64,000 nucleotides of DNA from Fulvitalea axinellae (lineage in GTDB: Bacteria; Bacteroidota; Bacteroidia; Cytophagales; Cyclobacteriaceae): assembly GCF_036492835.1 (NCBI RefSeq), contig NZ_AP025317.1, forward strand, positions 248,001 through 312,000, read 5' to 3'. The first letter of the stretch is position 1; every line of letters starts with the position of its first letter. Shown here in pieces: positions 33,925-44,043 of this stretch. The notes beneath the pieces were generated by a model. The model searched no databases. It was not told the DNA's origin and worked only from the letters and a program-made list of their open reading frames with translations. The translations under genes were made by a program, and so were the position numbers.

Positions 33925-34821
33925 TTAGTTTGATTGAGAAGTTCCCGTTATTTTTGCCCAAGCGTTAGCTTGTAGGTTCTCGAGGTCGATATTGAGTTTT
34001 TCGCGATAGTATTTCACGGCGGACTCATATTTTTCCTTGATCGTGAGCTTTCCTTTGATAATATCGGGATCCGTTTCTCCGGTAATATCGATGTACTTGG
34101 CGTTGAACCCATCGGCTCCCATGGTGAGGATATGCGCTACCAGTTCTGCGAAATCCTCATTGGGATTATTGGAAGCGTAAGGTGTCACAAAGCCCAGTTT
34201 CAGCATTTCCTCGTCGGTTTTGATAGTCCAGGCCGGACCGCTGTAATCCCCTTCGGAAATCTTCTGGTAGCCGTTAGGCAAATCGTAATTCTGGTGGATT
34301 ATATGCGTGAATTCGTGTTGCATCACATGCAATTGGCGACGTATCCAGCTAGTGTTGTTCAAATTGAAGTTATTCACTTCGGTCAGGGTAATCCTAACGC
34401 CTGCGTCGGCGGTACCGAGCGTCACGGTTCCGTCTTGGTTATACATCGGCGAACCGATCAAGACGATTTCGGCCGGATAATGCTTATGGATAAGCTCGTT
34501 GCTTCCGGCATCGGTTTGGTAAAACGGCCCGGCCCAATAGTCGCGCACAAACGTCATGTACGGTCCTACGATATCCTTGTCCGGCGGGGTGACTCTCTTC
34601 GAATCGTCAACGTAGCGGTCAACGAACTTGTAGCGCACCATGCAATTGTGTTTTTGCTGGAACTCCGCAAAGAGAAACTTGTCAAGATTGGTTACCGGAG
34701 CTGTTTGGGTCGGTAGGTCGCCTAATGTAATGGATTCGTCTTCATAGCAACCTTGTAATCCGATTAAAATCGGGACCAACAGGAGCGGTAGCCTTTTTAT
34801 ATGTTTCGATATTTTTTTCAT
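33925..34821 (-). CDS. Substrate-import-associated zinc metallohydrolase lipoprotein
   Basis: A 298-residue lipoprotein (lipobox LQGC). The zinc-binding motif is HEFTH in 'MQHEFTHIIHQNYDLPNG' (HExxH), with a downstream acidic region 'NPNEDFAELVAHILTMG' that can give the third ligand. It matches the family of HExxH lipoproteins known to be encoded beside TonB-type SusC/SusD pairs (TIGR04549-like). It probably cleaves a peptide or related substrate at the cell surface. Third gene of the operon, 34 bp after susD. Confidence 0.88.
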   Translation of the reverse strand: MKKISKHIKRLPLLLVPILIGLQGCYEDESITLGDLPTQTAPVTNLDKFLFAEFQQKHNCMVRYKFVDRYVDDSKRVTPPDKDIVGPYMTFVRDYWAGPFYQTDAGSNELIHKHYPAEIVLIGSPMYNQDGTVTLGTADAGVRITLTEVNNFNLNNTSWIRRQLHVMQHEFTHIIHQNYDLPNGYQKISEGDYSGPAWTIKTDEEMLKLGFVTPYASNNPNEDFAELVAHILTMGADGFNAKYIDITGETDPDIIKGKLTIKEKYESAVKYYREKLNIDLENLQANAWAKITGTSQSN

Positions 34822-34855
34822 TGTAGAAAATTGTCTCGTTAGAAATAGAAACGCA

Positions 34856-36385
34856 TTACCTTGGGTTGGCAGGAAGCCCTAAAGCTGTCGCGGGTTTCGG
34901 AATCTGCACCACTCTGCGGGGATCGTCGGGAGCGAGTACTAAAGGCGCTTCTCCGCTTACGGCAGTGTTGTGCGATACGGGGATTCCGTAGCGGAGCACA
35001 TCCCACCAGCGTTGACCTTCTTGTACAAACTCTTTCCTTTTTTCGCCGATCGTAAGACCCAACATCAAGTTTGCCATTTCGCCGTTGAGTTTTGCTGTGT
35101 CCGCGGCCGTTGGGATATAGTCGGGTTCGAAGCCTTCGTCGGCAATAACGGTGTTCCAAAGATCGGAGATCGCAAGCTTGCCGGCCCCTTTGTAGCGTTT
35201 TGCGATAAAGGCGTTCATGTCGTTAACAGCCACGGCAAGGTACACGGTGTCTTTTGTGATGCCTGTGATATGGCTCATAGCCTCCATACGGTTGAACACT
35301 ACTTCTTCCCCTCTCAACTCAACTTGCGCTGTGGTGGGTAGACCAGTCTCAGAGGCTAGATTTTCCTTTTCGAATAAATACTCGTATTTGGGAAAACGAA
35401 CACCAGCTCCAGAGGCCAAGGAGAAGTATAATTCCAATCTGGAATCCGTACCGCCCGTAGGGCCTCCGCCCAAAAATATATCGTTGAATAACGGGGTAGA
35501 AAGCCCGTATCCGTGTCTGGATTGGTATAGGTAGACGGTATGCTTGTAGACAAGCAGAAGGTTTGCAGGTTCGTCAGGTGACGTATACAGTTGCGTGAGG
35601 TGTGTACCTCCCTGTTGATCATCGATGATCTTTGGGTAGTCCCGAATCATGCTGCTTGGGTCTTGGCCAAGAACAGTATTAGCATGTTGTACCGACTTTG
35701 CCAAATCCCCCATAAACAGATAAAATCTGCTTGCGAAAGCGTGAGCGGCCGCGGCAGTGAAGTGATATTTGCCCGTGCCTTTATAAAACTCGTCACGTAT
35801 CAAAGGTATCCCTTCTTCCAAGTCTTGGGAGATCTTCTCGTAAACGCCAGCGACGGTACCTCGATCATAATTCTTGATGAGCTCTCGTTCCGGTTCCGTT
35901 ACGTAAGGAATTCCGAGATCGGAGGCCGAAGTCTGGCTATTGTAAGTTTTGGCGAATATCGAGACCAACAGAAAGTGATGGTAAGCTCGAGTAACCAAAG
36001 CCTCACCGCGGATAGCGTTCCGTTTTTCCTCGTTTCCGGGAAGGTTGTCTATAACCGCAAGCACCTCGTTAGCGTGGGCGATGGCCGTATAGGTCTGGTT
36101 CCAGAAATATTCCGGAGAGTCCTGTCCGTCAGTCGAGCCGTCTTGCCAACGGTAGGCGTCGTCCACCACGTCTTCAATACCGATGCCTTGAACTCTGTCG
36201 GCGTTGTCACTCATCCATTCCGTGAACAGGTAAGCGCCTTGCGAGTAAGCGCTGGCGGTTAGCTCGGCGGCTTTGTCCAGATCGTTGATTTCGACACGGT
36301 TGTCGGGGACTTCGTCCAAAAAGCTGGAGCAGGCCCCGAGTCCGGCCAAAAGCATTCCGGTAATTATATATTTTATTTTCTTCAT
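34856..36385 (-). CDS. SusD/RagB-family lipoprotein (metallohydrolase operon)
   Basis: A 509-residue lipoprotein (lipobox LGAC, then 'SSFLDEVPDNRVEINDLDKA'). The helical core is visible ('RGEALVTRAYHHFLLVSIF', 'AAAAHAFASRFYLFMGD') and the C-terminal 'KRKEFVQEGQRWWDVLRYG' is the family's closing motif. It partners the SusC encoded 22 bp upstream. Together with the HExxH protein it suggests peptide or glycopeptide import rather than plain polysaccharide (inference). Confidence 0.95.
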   Translation of the reverse strand: MKKIKYIITGMLLAGLGACSSFLDEVPDNRVEINDLDKAAELTASAYSQGAYLFTEWMSDNADRVQGIGIEDVVDDAYRWQDGSTDGQDSPEYFWNQTYTAIAHANEVLAVIDNLPGNEEKRNAIRGEALVTRAYHHFLLVSIFAKTYNSQTSASDLGIPYVTEPERELIKNYDRGTVAGVYEKISQDLEEGIPLIRDEFYKGTGKYHFTAAAAHAFASRFYLFMGDLAKSVQHANTVLGQDPSSMIRDYPKIIDDQQGGTHLTQLYTSPDEPANLLLVYKHTVYLYQSRHGYGLSTPLFNDIFLGGGPTGGTDSRLELYFSLASGAGVRFPKYEYLFEKENLASETGLPTTAQVELRGEEVVFNRMEAMSHITGITKDTVYLAVAVNDMNAFIAKRYKGAGKLAISDLWNTVIADEGFEPDYIPTAADTAKLNGEMANLMLGLTIGEKRKEFVQEGQRWWDVLRYGIPVSHNTAVSGEAPLVLAPDDPRRVVQIPKPATALGLPANPR

Positions 36386-36407
36386 GATATTGGTCGTCTA
36401 GGGCTTA

Positions 36408-39400
36408 TCAGAATCCGAAATTCACACTCATGGTATACATGGTCGGGACGGGCAGTGCCACACCGCCTGAGTTGAAGAATTCGGGATCTTGTCCGTTTAG
36501 CTTGTCATCCGAATACAGAAGCGCCAAGTTGTTGCCTTGCAATGAGATTTTTCCTGTGCGCAATCCGAGTCTTTCCAGTAGGGCTGGGGATAAAGTGTAG
36601 GAGACGGTCACGTTTTTGAGTCGAACAAAAGAACCGTCGGCGACACGGATGTCCGACTTGTTATAGAGCTGGAATGGGTTGACGCCGGCATTGCCGATAT
36701 TCAGATCCGTTCGTCGGTCTACGATTGCGGGAATATCGGTGACGGCCTCGTCGCCAGGAAGTGCCCAGCGGTCTGCGAATTCTTTTGGCAAGGCGCTGAA
36801 ATCATCGAATGAACGGGGATAAAGGTCATTCAGCCTGATTTTGTTGCCGTATCTGTAAGTGATATTGACCATGAGGCTGAAGCGTCCGTAGCGGAAGCTG
36901 TTTACCCAACCTCCGTTGGCGATCGGGTCTACTGAGCCTTCGTAAGTCAGTTCTTGGAATTCGTCGATGCGATCTTGCAGATAAATTTCCTGGACTACTT
37001 TTCCTTCCGCCCCGTAGAAAGTTGGAATGCCTTGGTTGTTTAGCCCTGCGTAGCGGACGGAGTAAAGTCCGCGACGAGCTTTGCCCAGCATGGCATCGCC
37101 TTCAGCTTTTACCGCTGAAGCGATTGTAGGCGCAAGGTCGAGACTAGTGATTTCGTTTTTGTTATAACCCCAAGTCACGCTGGTGGCCCAAGAAAAATCG
37201 CCGATTTCAAGTGGCGTGGCATTCAGCGTAAGCTCAATACCGTGCGAATCCATATCGAATCGGTTTCCGAGTTTGTTGCCTTGTCCGCCGATACCTGAAG
37301 TTTCGACATAGCCGATCAGATCATGTGAACGGCGCTGGTAAAACTCCACTCCACCGCCGATTCGGCCTTGGAACAGGTCGAACTCCACGCCGGCGTTGAA
37401 TTCGTTGAGTTTTTCCCAAGTAAGATCTTCATTCGCCAGATTCTGGATTGCGAGAACGGTTTCCCGGTCGCCGATTGTCGGGCGTTGCGGTACTACGCCT
37501 CTTGTGTCAAGCTCGGCGGCTGTGAGAGGCCCCATACTTCCGGAAAGTCCGTAAGTGGCTTTTACTTTCAGCCTGTCGATCCAATCGACGGACTCCATGA
37601 ATCCTTCTTCGGAAATGTTCCAGGCGCCACTGACATTCCAAGTGGGGAAGAAACGGGACTTGTTGGTTTTTCCCAATTGGTTTGACCCGTCGTAGCGTGT
37701 GGTGAAGTTGAGCATGTATTTTTGGCGGAAAGTATATCCGGCCGAGAAGAACAAGCCCATAAAACGGTCGCGGAACTCGCGCATGTCAAAGTAATCGTTT
37801 CCGTTCAATACATTGGCCCGGATAGCTTGCGGGTTAGTGACAACCACGCCACCGCGTTCGTATTGGAATCCCCATCCGTCAAAACCGCTTTCTTGGCGGT
37901 TGGCCAATCGAATTTCTTGCCCGGCGAGGATGGCGAATTCGTGCGCGTCTCCGATCTTTGGATCCCAAGAAATCAGGTTTCTGACATAGTAACTATCCAG
38001 AATATTTTCCGAAAGATTGTAGAACCCGCCAGAAGGAAGGATGCTTTGCGGATTGGTATTCGGCTTGTCAGGGTCCGTAAACAGATACTGGTTGGCGTCA
38101 CTGATTATCTGGGTCGAATTGGCTCTGTAAGCCTCCGCTTGGTTCGATTTATCTTTAATCCGATGCTCCCGGCGAGTCGCCGCCCGACGGTATTGGAGTG
38201 TTGAGCTGATTTTCAGGTTGTCAGTAATGGCGTACTTCAAATCCGCTTGGAGCGAGAGGTCCATTACGTCGATTCCCAAATAGTTGTTGTTCAATTCATT
38301 GATGATGTTGAAAGGAGCGTAATTGCGCCTGAAATACTCCAACTCTCCATCTGAGTCGTAAGGCCTCATGCTTCTGGCCGTATTTAGGGCGTAACCCAAC
38401 GGGTTGATGTCGAATTCGCGGGTGAATGTTCCGTCAATGGCGTTGAATTCACGGCTGGTGGTGCCCGGCGCTTTTTGGTCGCGGATGCTTCCGGTAAGGT
38501 TTATTCCCACATCGAACTTGTCCGTGACGTTGAAGTCGGCCCTTGTCGAGAGCGTATAGCGTTCCACTTCGTCGGCGACGGTTTGGCCGTTGTCGTTAAG
38601 GTAACCGAGCGAGACATAGTAGCGGGATTTTTCGTTGCCCGATGTCAAGCTTACGGAATGCTGTTGCGTAAAGGAATCTTTAAAAAGAAGATCGAACCAA
38701 TCGGTATTCGCTCCTTCGTATTGGCGCAGGAAATCATTGTTGCCGAGCCCGTCATAATCCCAAGGAATCTGTTTCTTGGCTATCAGATCGTACATTTTTC
38801 CGACTACGCCGAAGTTTTTGGCTCTGGCCGCAGTGGTCGCATCGATCCAGCCTTTGTTTACCAAATCACGGTAAACGGACATTTCCTGCTGGGAATTCAT
38901 GATGTTGAATTGCCCGTAATGAGGCCGGCGACGCAGGGAATAACTTCCCGAATAATTTACGGAAGTCCGTCCGCTCTTGCCTCGTTTGGTCGTTACGGCG
39001 ATTACGCCGTTCATGGCTCGGGCACCGTAAAGTGCGGTGGCCGATGCGTCTTTCAGAACCTCGAAAGAAGCGATATCGTCGGGGTTCAGGCCCGCGATGC
39101 TGGAACTGATCAGCGTGCGCGCGTCGCCGGATGAGAGGTCGTCCGAACTGACTTCCACGATGTCTTCGACCACAACGCCGTCCACAACCCAGAGGGGTTT
39201 GTTTGAGCCGTTGAGCGAGGCGTTACCACGGATCAGGATACGAGGTGCGGTACCGAAACTTCCTGAAACATTATCGACGGAAACACCGGCTACTCGGCCT
39301 TCGAGCATTCGTGACGCATCGGGTACGCCCTCGATCTTAACGTCTTTCATTGAAACGAAAGCGGCGGCTCCCGTAAACAGCTTTCTGTCCACCTCTTGGA

Positions 39401-39803
39401 ATCCCGTCACAACGACGTCTTTGAGCAACTTCGCTTCGGGTTCCAGCCGGATTGAGAATTCCTTTCCGAACAAGGCCGAAGCCGGGCGGGTTACGTCTTG
39501 GTATCCGATGAATTTGAATACGATAATATCAGACCCGGAGGCTTCCAGTGAAAATTCTCCGTTGAGTCCTGTGGCTACGCCTATGCCGGACGATTGGATC
39601 GAAACGGTGGCGCCGGGTAGGCCTTCGCCGTTTTCGTCAAGGACTTTACCTCTTACGGTTTTCTTGGTCTGTTGGGGCTTTTCGGATCGTTCCCCATTAG
39701 CAAAGGCCATTGGCGGAAAGGCCGGTGCCATACTACAGCCAAGGTAAATACCCGTGCAGAGTAGCCACTTTTTGCTTTTTAAAAAAGATAGTGGTTTTAC
39801 CAT
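36408..39803 (-). CDS. SusC/RagA-family TonB-dependent transporter (metallohydrolase operon)
   Basis: A 1131-residue protein, the longest of the three SusC proteins here. Signal-type N-terminus, carboxypeptidase-regulatory-like domain at about 48-125 ('GKVLDENGEGLPGATVSIQS'), linker 'LLKDVVVTGFQEVDRKLFTG', plug ('MLEGRVAGVSVDNVSG', 'ILIRGNASLNGSNKPLWVV', 'ASATALYGARAMNGVIAVTT') with an extra 'SSDDLSSGDARTLISSSI' stretch, and a long barrel ending 'SVNFGF'. First gene of the operon SusC-SusD-HExxH-DUF4302. Its promoter must lie in 39804-40186. Confidence 0.96.
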   Translation of the reverse strand: MVKPLSFLKSKKWLLCTGIYLGCSMAPAFPPMAFANGERSEKPQQTKKTVRGKVLDENGEGLPGATVSIQSSGIGVATGLNGEFSLEASGSDIIVFKFIGYQDVTRPASALFGKEFSIRLEPEAKLLKDVVVTGFQEVDRKLFTGAAAFVSMKDVKIEGVPDASRMLEGRVAGVSVDNVSGSFGTAPRILIRGNASLNGSNKPLWVVDGVVVEDIVEVSSDDLSSGDARTLISSSIAGLNPDDIASFEVLKDASATALYGARAMNGVIAVTTKRGKSGRTSVNYSGSYSLRRRPHYGQFNIMNSQQEMSVYRDLVNKGWIDATTAARAKNFGVVGKMYDLIAKKQIPWDYDGLGNNDFLRQYEGANTDWFDLLFKDSFTQQHSVSLTSGNEKSRYYVSLGYLNDNGQTVADEVERYTLSTRADFNVTDKFDVGINLTGSIRDQKAPGTTSREFNAIDGTFTREFDINPLGYALNTARSMRPYDSDGELEYFRRNYAPFNIINELNNNYLGIDVMDLSLQADLKYAITDNLKISSTLQYRRAATRREHRIKDKSNQAEAYRANSTQIISDANQYLFTDPDKPNTNPQSILPSGGFYNLSENILDSYYVRNLISWDPKIGDAHEFAILAGQEIRLANRQESGFDGWGFQYERGGVVVTNPQAIRANVLNGNDYFDMREFRDRFMGLFFSAGYTFRQKYMLNFTTRYDGSNQLGKTNKSRFFPTWNVSGAWNISEEGFMESVDWIDRLKVKATYGLSGSMGPLTAAELDTRGVVPQRPTIGDRETVLAIQNLANEDLTWEKLNEFNAGVEFDLFQGRIGGGVEFYQRRSHDLIGYVETSGIGGQGNKLGNRFDMDSHGIELTLNATPLEIGDFSWATSVTWGYNKNEITSLDLAPTIASAVKAEGDAMLGKARRGLYSVRYAGLNNQGIPTFYGAEGKVVQEIYLQDRIDEFQELTYEGSVDPIANGGWVNSFRYGRFSLMVNITYRYGNKIRLNDLYPRSFDDFSALPKEFADRWALPGDEAVTDIPAIVDRRTDLNIGNAGVNPFQLYNKSDIRVADGSFVRLKNVTVSYTLSPALLERLGLRTGKISLQGNNLALLYSDDKLNGQDPEFFNSGGVALPVPTMYTMSVNFGF

Positions 39804-40186
39804 AGTAGCTTTTTTTGTTAGGGTTTCTGTATGAGTTTGAGAGCTTCCGCTACCGATAGGATTTGACCGGCCGGAGTGTCATTTTATTTCTGTTGATGAT
39901 TTTTCTGGCTTTGTTAAAATGACAATATGTTGTGTTGGTAAAATATAAATTAATATTTAAAATAGAAATAAATATAACATAAACGGAGTTGTTAATTTTT
40001 ATTCGTAAAAATATAATTGATGGTATAATTATATGAACAAATGATTGATTAGTATCTTTATTAGTTGTTTTAATGACTTATATTCATTTTTTATTTCAAA
40101 TAAAAGTGTTGACTGTAAAACTAAAAGATATGATTTTGTATTGTTTTTACAATTGATCTATGAGTTGATAAAATGAAATTTAGAGA
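39804..40186. promoter_or_regulatory. AT-rich divergent promoter region
   Basis: 383 bp between divergent susC (minus) and aldolase (plus) genes, very AT-rich in 39930-40180, with no gene. I could not place a reliable promoter in it. Confidence 0.5.
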
Positions 40187-41230
40187 ATGAAAAATAATAT
40201 AATAAACACCCTTTCGGGTGACGAATATGAAGCGTTATTGAGCCACGAGTGCAAGCTCTCCGCACAGTCTTTGCACCTGCCCGGATCGGATTTTATTGAG
40301 CGAGTTTTTATGCCTTCGGATAGAAATATCGGAACCTTGGTGAATCTTAGAAGGCTTTTCGCTCATGGCCATTTGGCGAATACTGGCTATTTGTCGATTC
40401 TTCCGGTAGACCAAGGCGTGGAACACTCGGCGGGTGCGTCTTTTGCTCCGAACCCTATGTATTTCGATCCGGAAAATATTTTTAGATTGGCTTTGGAAGC
40501 GGGTTGTAATGGCGTGGCGAGTTCTTTGGGTGTATTGTCGGCGGTCGCCAGGAAATATTCGCATAGAATCCCGCTGATTCTCAAACTCAACCATAATGAG
40601 TTGCTCAGCTACCCAAACAGGTACGACCAAAAAGTGCTGGCTACGGTAAAGCAAGCGAAGGATATGGGATGTGCTGGCGTAGGCGCAACGGTTTATTTCG
40701 GCTCGATAGAGTCGGGGAGGCAAATGCGGGAAGTGTCGGAGTTATTTTCCATGGCCCATGATGAGGGGATGTTTACGATTTTGTGGTGTTACTTGCGTAA
40801 TGAATCGTTTGGACAATATACCACAGCCGCTGATCTGACCGGGCAAGCCAATCATTTGGGGGCGACCATTGGGGCGGATATAATAAAACAGAAACAGCCG
40901 GAAAGAAACGGAGGCTATGAAGAGCTGAATTTTGGAGTTTATGATAAGCGAATGTATTCGGAGCTGTGTACGGAGCATCCGATTGATATGACGCGTTATC
41001 AGGTCTTGAATTGTTATTCGGGCCGTGCGGGATTGATTAATTCTGGCGGAGGCTCCGGAAAAACGGACTTGGCCGATGCGGTGCGGACGGCCATAATCAA
41101 CAAACGTGCGGGAGGAATGGGATTGATCTGTGGACGGAAAGCGTTTCAAAAACCGCTGAAAGAAGGCGTGGAATTATTGAGAATGGTTCAGGAGGTTTAT
41201 TTAGATCCGGAGATAACGGTTGCGAAATAA
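40187..41230 (+). CDS. fbaB: Class I fructose-bisphosphate aldolase, DhnA/FbaB type
   Basis: A 347-residue cytoplasmic enzyme. It shows the archaeal-type class I aldolase pattern: '[19 protein letters not shown]', '[11 protein letters not shown]'-like ('[20 protein letters not shown]'), the Schiff-base region '[10 protein letters not shown]' and phosphate-binding '[14 protein letters not shown]'. It splits fructose 1,6-bisphosphate in glycolysis and acts in reverse in gluconeogenesis. Stand-alone gene with a strong terminator after it. Start ATG 40187 is preceded by a weak ribosome site (TAGAGA). Confidence 0.93.
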   Translation: MKNNIINTLSGDEYEALLSHECKLSAQSLHLPGSDFIERVFMPSDRNIGTLVNLRRLFAHGHLANTGYLSILPVDQGVEHSAGASFAPNPMYFDPENIFRLALEAGCNGVASSLGVLSAVARKYSHRIPLILKLNHNELLSYPNRYDQKVLATVKQAKDMGCAGVGATVYFGSIESGRQMREVSELFSMAHDEGMFTILWCYLRNESFGQYTTAADLTGQANHLGATIGADIIKQKQPERNGGYEELNFGVYDKRMYSELCTEHPIDMTRYQVLNCYSGRAGLINSGGGSGKTDLADAVRTAIINKRAGGMGLICGRKAFQKPLKEGVELLRMVQEVYLDPEITVAK

Positions 41231-41250
41231 GGAGTAAGGTTGTCAAAGCA

Positions 41251-41288
41251 AAAATCCCGATGCTAACGAATAGCGTCGGGATTTTTTT
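41251..41288 (+). terminator. Terminator after the aldolase gene
   Basis: AAATCCCGATGCTA pairs with TAGCGTCGGGATTT (one G-T pair), loop ACGAA, then TTTT. It lies 21 bp after the stop. Confidence 0.9.
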
Positions 41289-41336
41289 AGAAATAAAAAA
41301 AAGGATAACCATTTGAATGGTTCAGGCCCAAGCACA

Positions 41337-41378
41337 GACAAAGTACCTAAGACTTAATACCTGAGACCAAATACCATC
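41337..41378. repeat. Period-7 repeat array touching the stop codon of the nrdD gene
   Basis: Six 7-bp units on the plus strand: GACAAAG, TACCTAA, GACTTAA, TACCTGA, GACCAAA and TACCATC. All have AC at positions 2-3. The last unit overlaps the first two bases of the stop codon (41377-41379) of the minus-strand nrdD gene. Confidence 0.8.
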
Positions 41379-43581
41379 AATGGTGCTTCACTCTCATATT
41401 CACTTCTTGCTTTTTGCCGTCGTTGAAGCGCTTGTGGTATGAGCCCGTAATATATCCTGTCACTCTTCTGAGCGTCATAACGTCATCGCTGCCGCATTCG
41501 TGGCATACCAGTTCCGTGCCGTCGGTTTTGTCGGCCTTGTTGCCTATAATTCCTTCGAACCCGCAGTCCAGACATTTGTCTTTCGGGATGTTGGTACAGA
41601 AATAATAAAGGCCTCTCTCCATCGCTCCGCTTACAATGTCTTTGTATTGGTCCACGGTAATATCATTACGCAGTTCGATGTAGGTGATGCATCCGCCGGT
41701 ACAGAGGGCGTGGTATTTCCCCTCGGTCTCGATTTTGTCAAACCAAGGAACCTCCTGCCATACGGGAACGTGGTAAGAATTGGTGATAAATTCTTTGTCC
41801 GTAACATCTTCTATTACGCCGTACTGCTTGCGCAACAGTTTCGCGAAGCTATGGCACAGGCTTTCGGCCGGTGTGGCGTACAAACTGATATTGCGTTTTC
41901 GCGCTATTCCTTCGCGTTCGCAAATTTTCTTCAGTTCGGAGCAGACTTTGAAGAAGAATGCGTCAGCTTCTTTGTTGACGAAATGGTTATCGCCGAACAA
42001 CACTTTTGAGGCCTCCGCAACGCCGATAAACCCGAGCGCAAATGTGCCGGTAGCCAATACGTCTCCGATTTTTTTGTCTTCGCTATATTCCTCGTTATGT
42101 TTCCAGACTTTATTGAGGTACATAAACGGGGCGGATCCCATCACTTGTTTGGATTGCCATTTGAAGCGAGCCTCCATCATCTCGATGCCTTTGTAAGCCA
42201 ATTCGGTCACTTTCTCTACGAAAGCTTCCGGCGTTTTTGTCTCCAAAGCGATTTTCGGGAAGTTCAGCGTGACTGGCGAAAGGTTTCCGCGTCCGGTCTT
42301 GCCGTTCGATCCGTTTACGTTTGCGCCCAAGCGGGTTCGGCATCCCATCGTAGCTGCGTTTTTGTCCGGATCTATTTCCCCTTTCTCGTCGTAGATGTCG
42401 TATACTTCTTGGTTGCAGTTTACGTAGTTCGGGTAAACCCTCTTGATGGAGCATTCGTGGGCCAAGTCCAGCAAGTCGGCATTATTGACTGTGCCGTCTT
42501 CCTTTTTATGGTACTGCCAAATCTGTTGCGGGAAGATTGGCGTACTGCGTTTTTCGCCAATTCCGTCAATAGTGGCCTTGAGAATGGAGCGGATGAAAAG
42601 TTTTCCAGCCCAAGTTTCGCAACATCCGTAGTTGATGGAGCTGAACGGAAGCTGGTTGCCGGCCCGGCTTTCCAAATGGTTAAGATTATGGATGAATGCT
42701 TCGCAAGCCTGTTCCGTTTCCCTTACGGTTCGCAAGTAAGCTTCTCTTACGGAAGCGTTAGCTATTTTTATGTCTTTAGAAATGGCTTCAAGAAGCTGAT
42801 TGTCAATCTCAGCGTCTCTTGTCGGAGTTTCTATTTCCCGGTATTTTTCAATTTCTGATAAATGACGATCGAAAGACAGTTTGATAAAGTCCTGCATCGC
42901 GTAGTCCATCGACTGCACGGAGATTCCTCCAAATTGGCAGTTCGATTGGCACTGAATCACTACTGCGGCTATCGAAAGCGCCGAACTAATGCTTTTCGGC
43001 GGTCGCATCGTGCCGTTCGTAGTGTGAATTGGCTTGGAGAGGATGTTGCCCATGTCAAGGAACATGCAGTTCTGTTGTCCCACGGTATAGGCGTTGAAAT
43101 CGTGAATGTAGATCCATCCCTCGCCATGCAGGCGGGTGTGTTCTTCGGGCAAAAGGTAGTGTTTGGCGTACTCGCGCATAACCTCGCCAGACACACGGGT
43201 CATTCTTGCCGTGAAGACCTTCTCAGGCATGTTCGCGTTCTCGTTTTCGAGGTTTTTCAGATTGACCGCCTCGTCCACGTATTTGAGTAGTCCGTCGCGC
43301 TGTATTTTGCGTTTGGTCTTGTACTCGATATACTCCCGGGCGATGTCGGGCTCGCCCAAGCGCATAAGCTCGTCTTCCACGCGACGCTCGATTTCGTATA
43401 TCGAAACATTGGGGCGATCAGCTACGGAAAGGCTAACGTTATCGCTTACAATGCGTGAAATATCGCTGTTTTCGGCTCTTTGGGCATCGATCGACGCGCA
43501 GGCCTTGAGTACGGCGTTGAGTATTTTTGTTTTTTCAAACGGCGACTCGGTTCCGTTTCTTTTGGTTATCATTCTTGTCAT
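41377..43581 (-). CDS. nrdD: Anaerobic ribonucleoside-triphosphate reductase
   Basis: A 734-residue class III reductase, the usual length. An ATP-cone domain is at about 3-95 ('ITKRNGTESPFEKTKILNAV'), the ten-stranded barrel follows ('NCMFLDMGNILSKPIHTTNG'), the C-terminal zinc site uses 'CLDCGFEG' and 'CHECGSDD', and the glycyl-radical loop is 'RVTGYITGSYHKRF' near the end. It makes deoxynucleotides under anoxia in the cytoplasm. It needs the activase NrdG, whose gene is not adjacent nor anywhere in the window. An imperfect hairpin (43630-43664) sits 50-85 bp upstream of the start. Confidence 0.95.
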   Translation of the reverse strand: MTRMITKRNGTESPFEKTKILNAVLKACASIDAQRAENSDISRIVSDNVSLSVADRPNVSIYEIERRVEDELMRLGEPDIAREYIEYKTKRKIQRDGLLKYVDEAVNLKNLENENANMPEKVFTARMTRVSGEVMREYAKHYLLPEEHTRLHGEGWIYIHDFNAYTVGQQNCMFLDMGNILSKPIHTTNGTMRPPKSISSALSIAAVVIQCQSNCQFGGISVQSMDYAMQDFIKLSFDRHLSEIEKYREIETPTRDAEIDNQLLEAISKDIKIANASVREAYLRTVRETEQACEAFIHNLNHLESRAGNQLPFSSINYGCCETWAGKLFIRSILKATIDGIGEKRSTPIFPQQIWQYHKKEDGTVNNADLLDLAHECSIKRVYPNYVNCNQEVYDIYDEKGEIDPDKNAATMGCRTRLGANVNGSNGKTGRGNLSPVTLNFPKIALETKTPEAFVEKVTELAYKGIEMMEARFKWQSKQVMGSAPFMYLNKVWKHNEEYSEDKKIGDVLATGTFALGFIGVAEASKVLFGDNHFVNKEADAFFFKVCSELKKICEREGIARKRNISLYATPAESLCHSFAKLLRKQYGVIEDVTDKEFITNSYHVPVWQEVPWFDKIETEGKYHALCTGGCITYIELRNDITVDQYKDIVSGAMERGLYYFCTNIPKDKCLDCGFEGIIGNKADKTDGTELVCHECGSDDVMTLRRVTGYITGSYHKRFNDGKKQEVNMRVKHH

Positions 43582-44043
43582 AGGAAGACTGGATTTGTTT
43601 GATGTAAAAAATCCTCAGAACCACGGGGTAAAAGACAGTGTCCGCCCGCCGGACTACGTCTTTTCGGCTCTGTTTTTTACTTCTCGCTTTTGAATTTATG
43701 CAGAAAGAAATCTTTTTCATAGGGAAAAAAACGCCCAATGACCAAAGTCATCTTTCGAGAAAATTTTGAAAAAAATTCGCGGTCCAGCTCCAAAGGGTTG
43801 AGCGGGGGACGGTTTTGAGAAACGTGTTTGTATCTGAACTTCGAGAAGTATATTTCGTTGAAAAAACGGATGTGTATTATGGATTTAGACCGAAAAAAAT
43901 AGAAGAATTTATTCTGGATAGTAAACTTCATTATTAAATGAAGACAATTGAGGGAATGACAAAAATATAGCGGAAAAAGTCATGTCCTTTAGTGGAAAAC
44001 ACATTGCGAACGCCCCTTGAATAACCGTCCGCAATGTATTGTT
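43582..44043. promoter_or_regulatory. Leader of nrdD with imperfect hairpin; no gene
   Basis: 462 bp between the exonuclease stop and the nrdD start. At 43630-43664 AAAAGAC and GTCTTTT enclose a 3x3 internal loop and GTCCG / CGGAC with loop CCCGC; on the minus strand a T-run (GTCTTTT) follows. It may be an attenuator or simply the terminator of an upstream transcript. Nothing else was found. Confidence 0.45.

Noticed and set aside
43630-43664. Riboswitch upstream of nrdD
   Set aside because: Only one imperfect hairpin; no conserved riboswitch core such as a B12 or purine element was visible, so it is listed only as a leader hairpin.
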